Assembly (NCBI GenBank): GCA_002415085.1 | Contig: DIBV01000016.1 | Coordinates: 115,633 to 179,632 of the forward strand | Direction: 5' to 3' | From: Arsukibacterium sp. UBA5043 | Lineage (GTDB): Bacteria > Pseudomonadota > Gammaproteobacteria > Enterobacterales > Alteromonadaceae | DNA length: 64,000 nucleotides | In this document: positions 63,064-64,000 of the stretch, one piece after another | Layout of the letters: each line of letters begins with the position of its first letter | Numbering within the stretch: position 1 is the stretch's first letter | Notes under the pieces: model-generated | Told to the model about the DNA's origin: nothing | The model's input: only the letters and a program-made list of their open reading frames with translations | Database searches by the model: none | Made by a program: the position numbers and the translations under genes

Positions 63064-63861
63064 ATGACGATAATAGCACCTTTATTACTTAGCCTTGCTG
63101 TCAACAGCACAGCAGGCTATAGCCAGACAGAATTGCGTACCTTGCAGTATGCAGTAAACAGTTATGCTTACAGCGCAGCGCTGGAGCAATTTTACCACCG
63201 CTGTGTTGAGCTTAACCCAGAGCAATACATGGTCAAAAAGCCAGACAATACACGTTTTCATAGCCTGTTGCAGCTGCAGCTGCAGCTTAACCCAGAGCAA
63301 TTTATCAGCAATGTTGCCGCCAACCCTAAGTTTCAGCAGCGGGTTCCTGATGATATCGGCCTGACTGATTGTGCTAACCATGCCAGTTATCAGCGGGTTT
63401 TAGATAAGTATGAACTTGAATTATTTGCACTTGAAATTGCTTCTCCGGTTAAAGTAAATAAACAAAGCCCTGAAAGCCAGCGCAAACAATCGCAGCAGCT
63501 GAAAGTTAAACAAGCTAAGCAATTGCTTGAACGAAGTAAAGCCGTGGCAATGGTTAGCATTATCGACCGCAATAGCTTAAGCACGCTGGAACAGAGTGAT
63601 TTTTTACATCCGGAATATAAAGGGCGCTACATATATAAAGTCGAGCTGGGCTGGCGTAATATTCCCGCCAGATATATGGGAATGCAAAACTACCTGACCG
63701 AACAGCAGTTTGCTGCAAGTCCGAAAAGCTCGCTGCTTTTGCTGGACCAGCATAATCAGTTTCTTAAGGTTTTCGACGAAGCGGAAGCCAAAGTTTATCT
63801 TAACCTGTTAGGTAAACCAGAATGGCATTTCGATAATCAGGGCAACCTGCAGCGTAAGTAA
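63064..63861 (+). CDS. secreted protein of unknown function
   Basis: 265 residues with a signal peptide (about 1-19, cut near AGYS). The rest is Gln/Lys-rich and mainly helical, with two Cys (about 43 and 101). Two short segments, ELNPEQYM and LNPEQFIS, come from an 18-base exact DNA repeat (AGCTTAACCCAGAGCAAT, near 63209 and 63282), so part of the gene may be duplicated. The family is not recognised. It is 94 bases after tmcA and followed by a palindromic repeat. Confidence 0.7.
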   Translation: MTIIAPLLLSLAVNSTAGYSQTELRTLQYAVNSYAYSAALEQFYHRCVELNPEQYMVKKPDNTRFHSLLQLQLQLNPEQFISNVAANPKFQQRVPDDIGLTDCANHASYQRVLDKYELELFALEIASPVKVNKQSPESQRKQSQQLKVKQAKQLLERSKAVAMVSIIDRNSLSTLEQSDFLHPEYKGRYIYKVELGWRNIPARYMGMQNYLTEQQFAASPKSSLLLLDQHNQFLKVFDEAEAKVYLNLLGKPEWHFDNQGNLQRK

Positions 63862-63885
63862 AACCTTAAGACTAACTCCTCCTCA

Positions 63886-63908
63886 ATCCCCCTTTCTCAA
63901 AGGGGGAT
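63886..63908. repeat. REP-like palindrome
   Basis: ATCCCCCTTT and AAAGGGGGAT form a perfect ten-pair hairpin with the 3-base loop CTC, lying 25 bases after the previous gene. Short C-run/G-run palindromes of this type are common as dispersed intergenic repeats in related gammaproteobacteria (general knowledge). A T-run is missing, so it is not a clear terminator. Only one copy lies in this window. Confidence 0.55.
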
Positions 63909-63969
63909 GCCAAAACGCACTCCGATATAGCATGACGATATAAACTCAGTAATAATCTCGGAGCTATAG

Positions 63970-63984
63970 AGTCGCATGGCGACT
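63970..63984. other. short hairpin near the window end
   Basis: AGTCGC (63970-63975) and GCGACT (63979-63984) form a perfect six-pair hairpin around ATG. The ATG could begin a reading frame that leaves the window (ATG GCG ACT AAA ...), but only eight codons are visible and no family can be assigned. Confidence 0.3.
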
Positions 63985-64000
63985 AAAACGCCGGGAGCGT

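Noticed and set aside
1-64000. tRNA, rRNA, CRISPR arrays, insertion sequences or prophage
   Set aside because: No cloverleaf, spaced repeat array, transposase or phage gene was recognised. XerC is the housekeeping recombinase in its usual place, not an integrase.

Overview
The window looks like chromosomal DNA of a Gram-negative gammaproteobacterium. The block cyaY / lptM-lysA-dapF-DUF484-xerC-yigB-uvrD beside hemC-hemD-hemX-hemY is classic gammaproteobacterial synteny. Two large TonB-dependent receptors, a VC0807-type membrane protein, many c-di-GMP and periplasmic proteins and moderate GC suggest a marine or aquatic alteromonad-like relative (Rheinheimera/Arsukibacterium/Alishewanella type). 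That placement is inference from gene content and was not tested by any search. No tRNA, rRNA, CRISPR array or insertion sequence was seen.

Layout. 1-1173: end of methylthioribose kinase. 1320-6428: five overlapping plus-strand genes for a MacB/FtsX-type efflux machine with one ATPase, three different membrane-fusion adaptors and one permease. 6514-14672: a minus-strand lanthipeptide cluster convergent with it. In transcription order it has a 62-residue precursor with a double-Gly leader, a LanC cyclase, a full-length LanB dehydratase, an HlyD adaptor and a C39-peptidase ABC exporter. 14911-17667: periplasmic redoxin and DsbD. 17864-26830: TonB receptor, threonine aldolase, an MsrA-thioredoxin-MsrB fusion, BON-MscS channel and PEP carboxylase. 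27034-31881: an apparent ECF-sigma system with a secreted Ala-rich protein, an outer-membrane barrel, a subtilase, the sigma/anti-sigma pair and a lipoprotein. 31893-46319: diguanylate cyclase, bacterial voltage-gated sodium channel, a lipid phosphatase/lipid kinase group, MetC, second TonB receptor, EAL protein, UbiD-ferredoxin-flavin reductase and a thioesterase. 46323-63861: haem, lysine, recombination and repair housekeeping genes, ending with TmcA and an unknown secreted protein.

How the genes work together. The most interesting system is the lanthipeptide cluster. Class I enzymes (LanB dehydrates Ser/Thr, LanC closes thioether rings) are joined to a C39 peptidase exporter that should cut after the leader's Gly-Gly and, with HlyD and an outer-membrane channel encoded elsewhere, export the product across both membranes. 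The predicted 20-residue core can form two equal, non-overlapping rings, and its leader has a tandem 11-residue repeat. The neighbouring efflux operon could serve self-protection, but nothing in the sequence proves that link.

The second system is the ECF sigma locus. The same bipartite motif GGAATAA-N15-CGTTATC lies just upstream of both the sigma gene and the secreted Ala-rich protein gene, which supports autoregulation and a local regulon controlling surface or secreted proteins.
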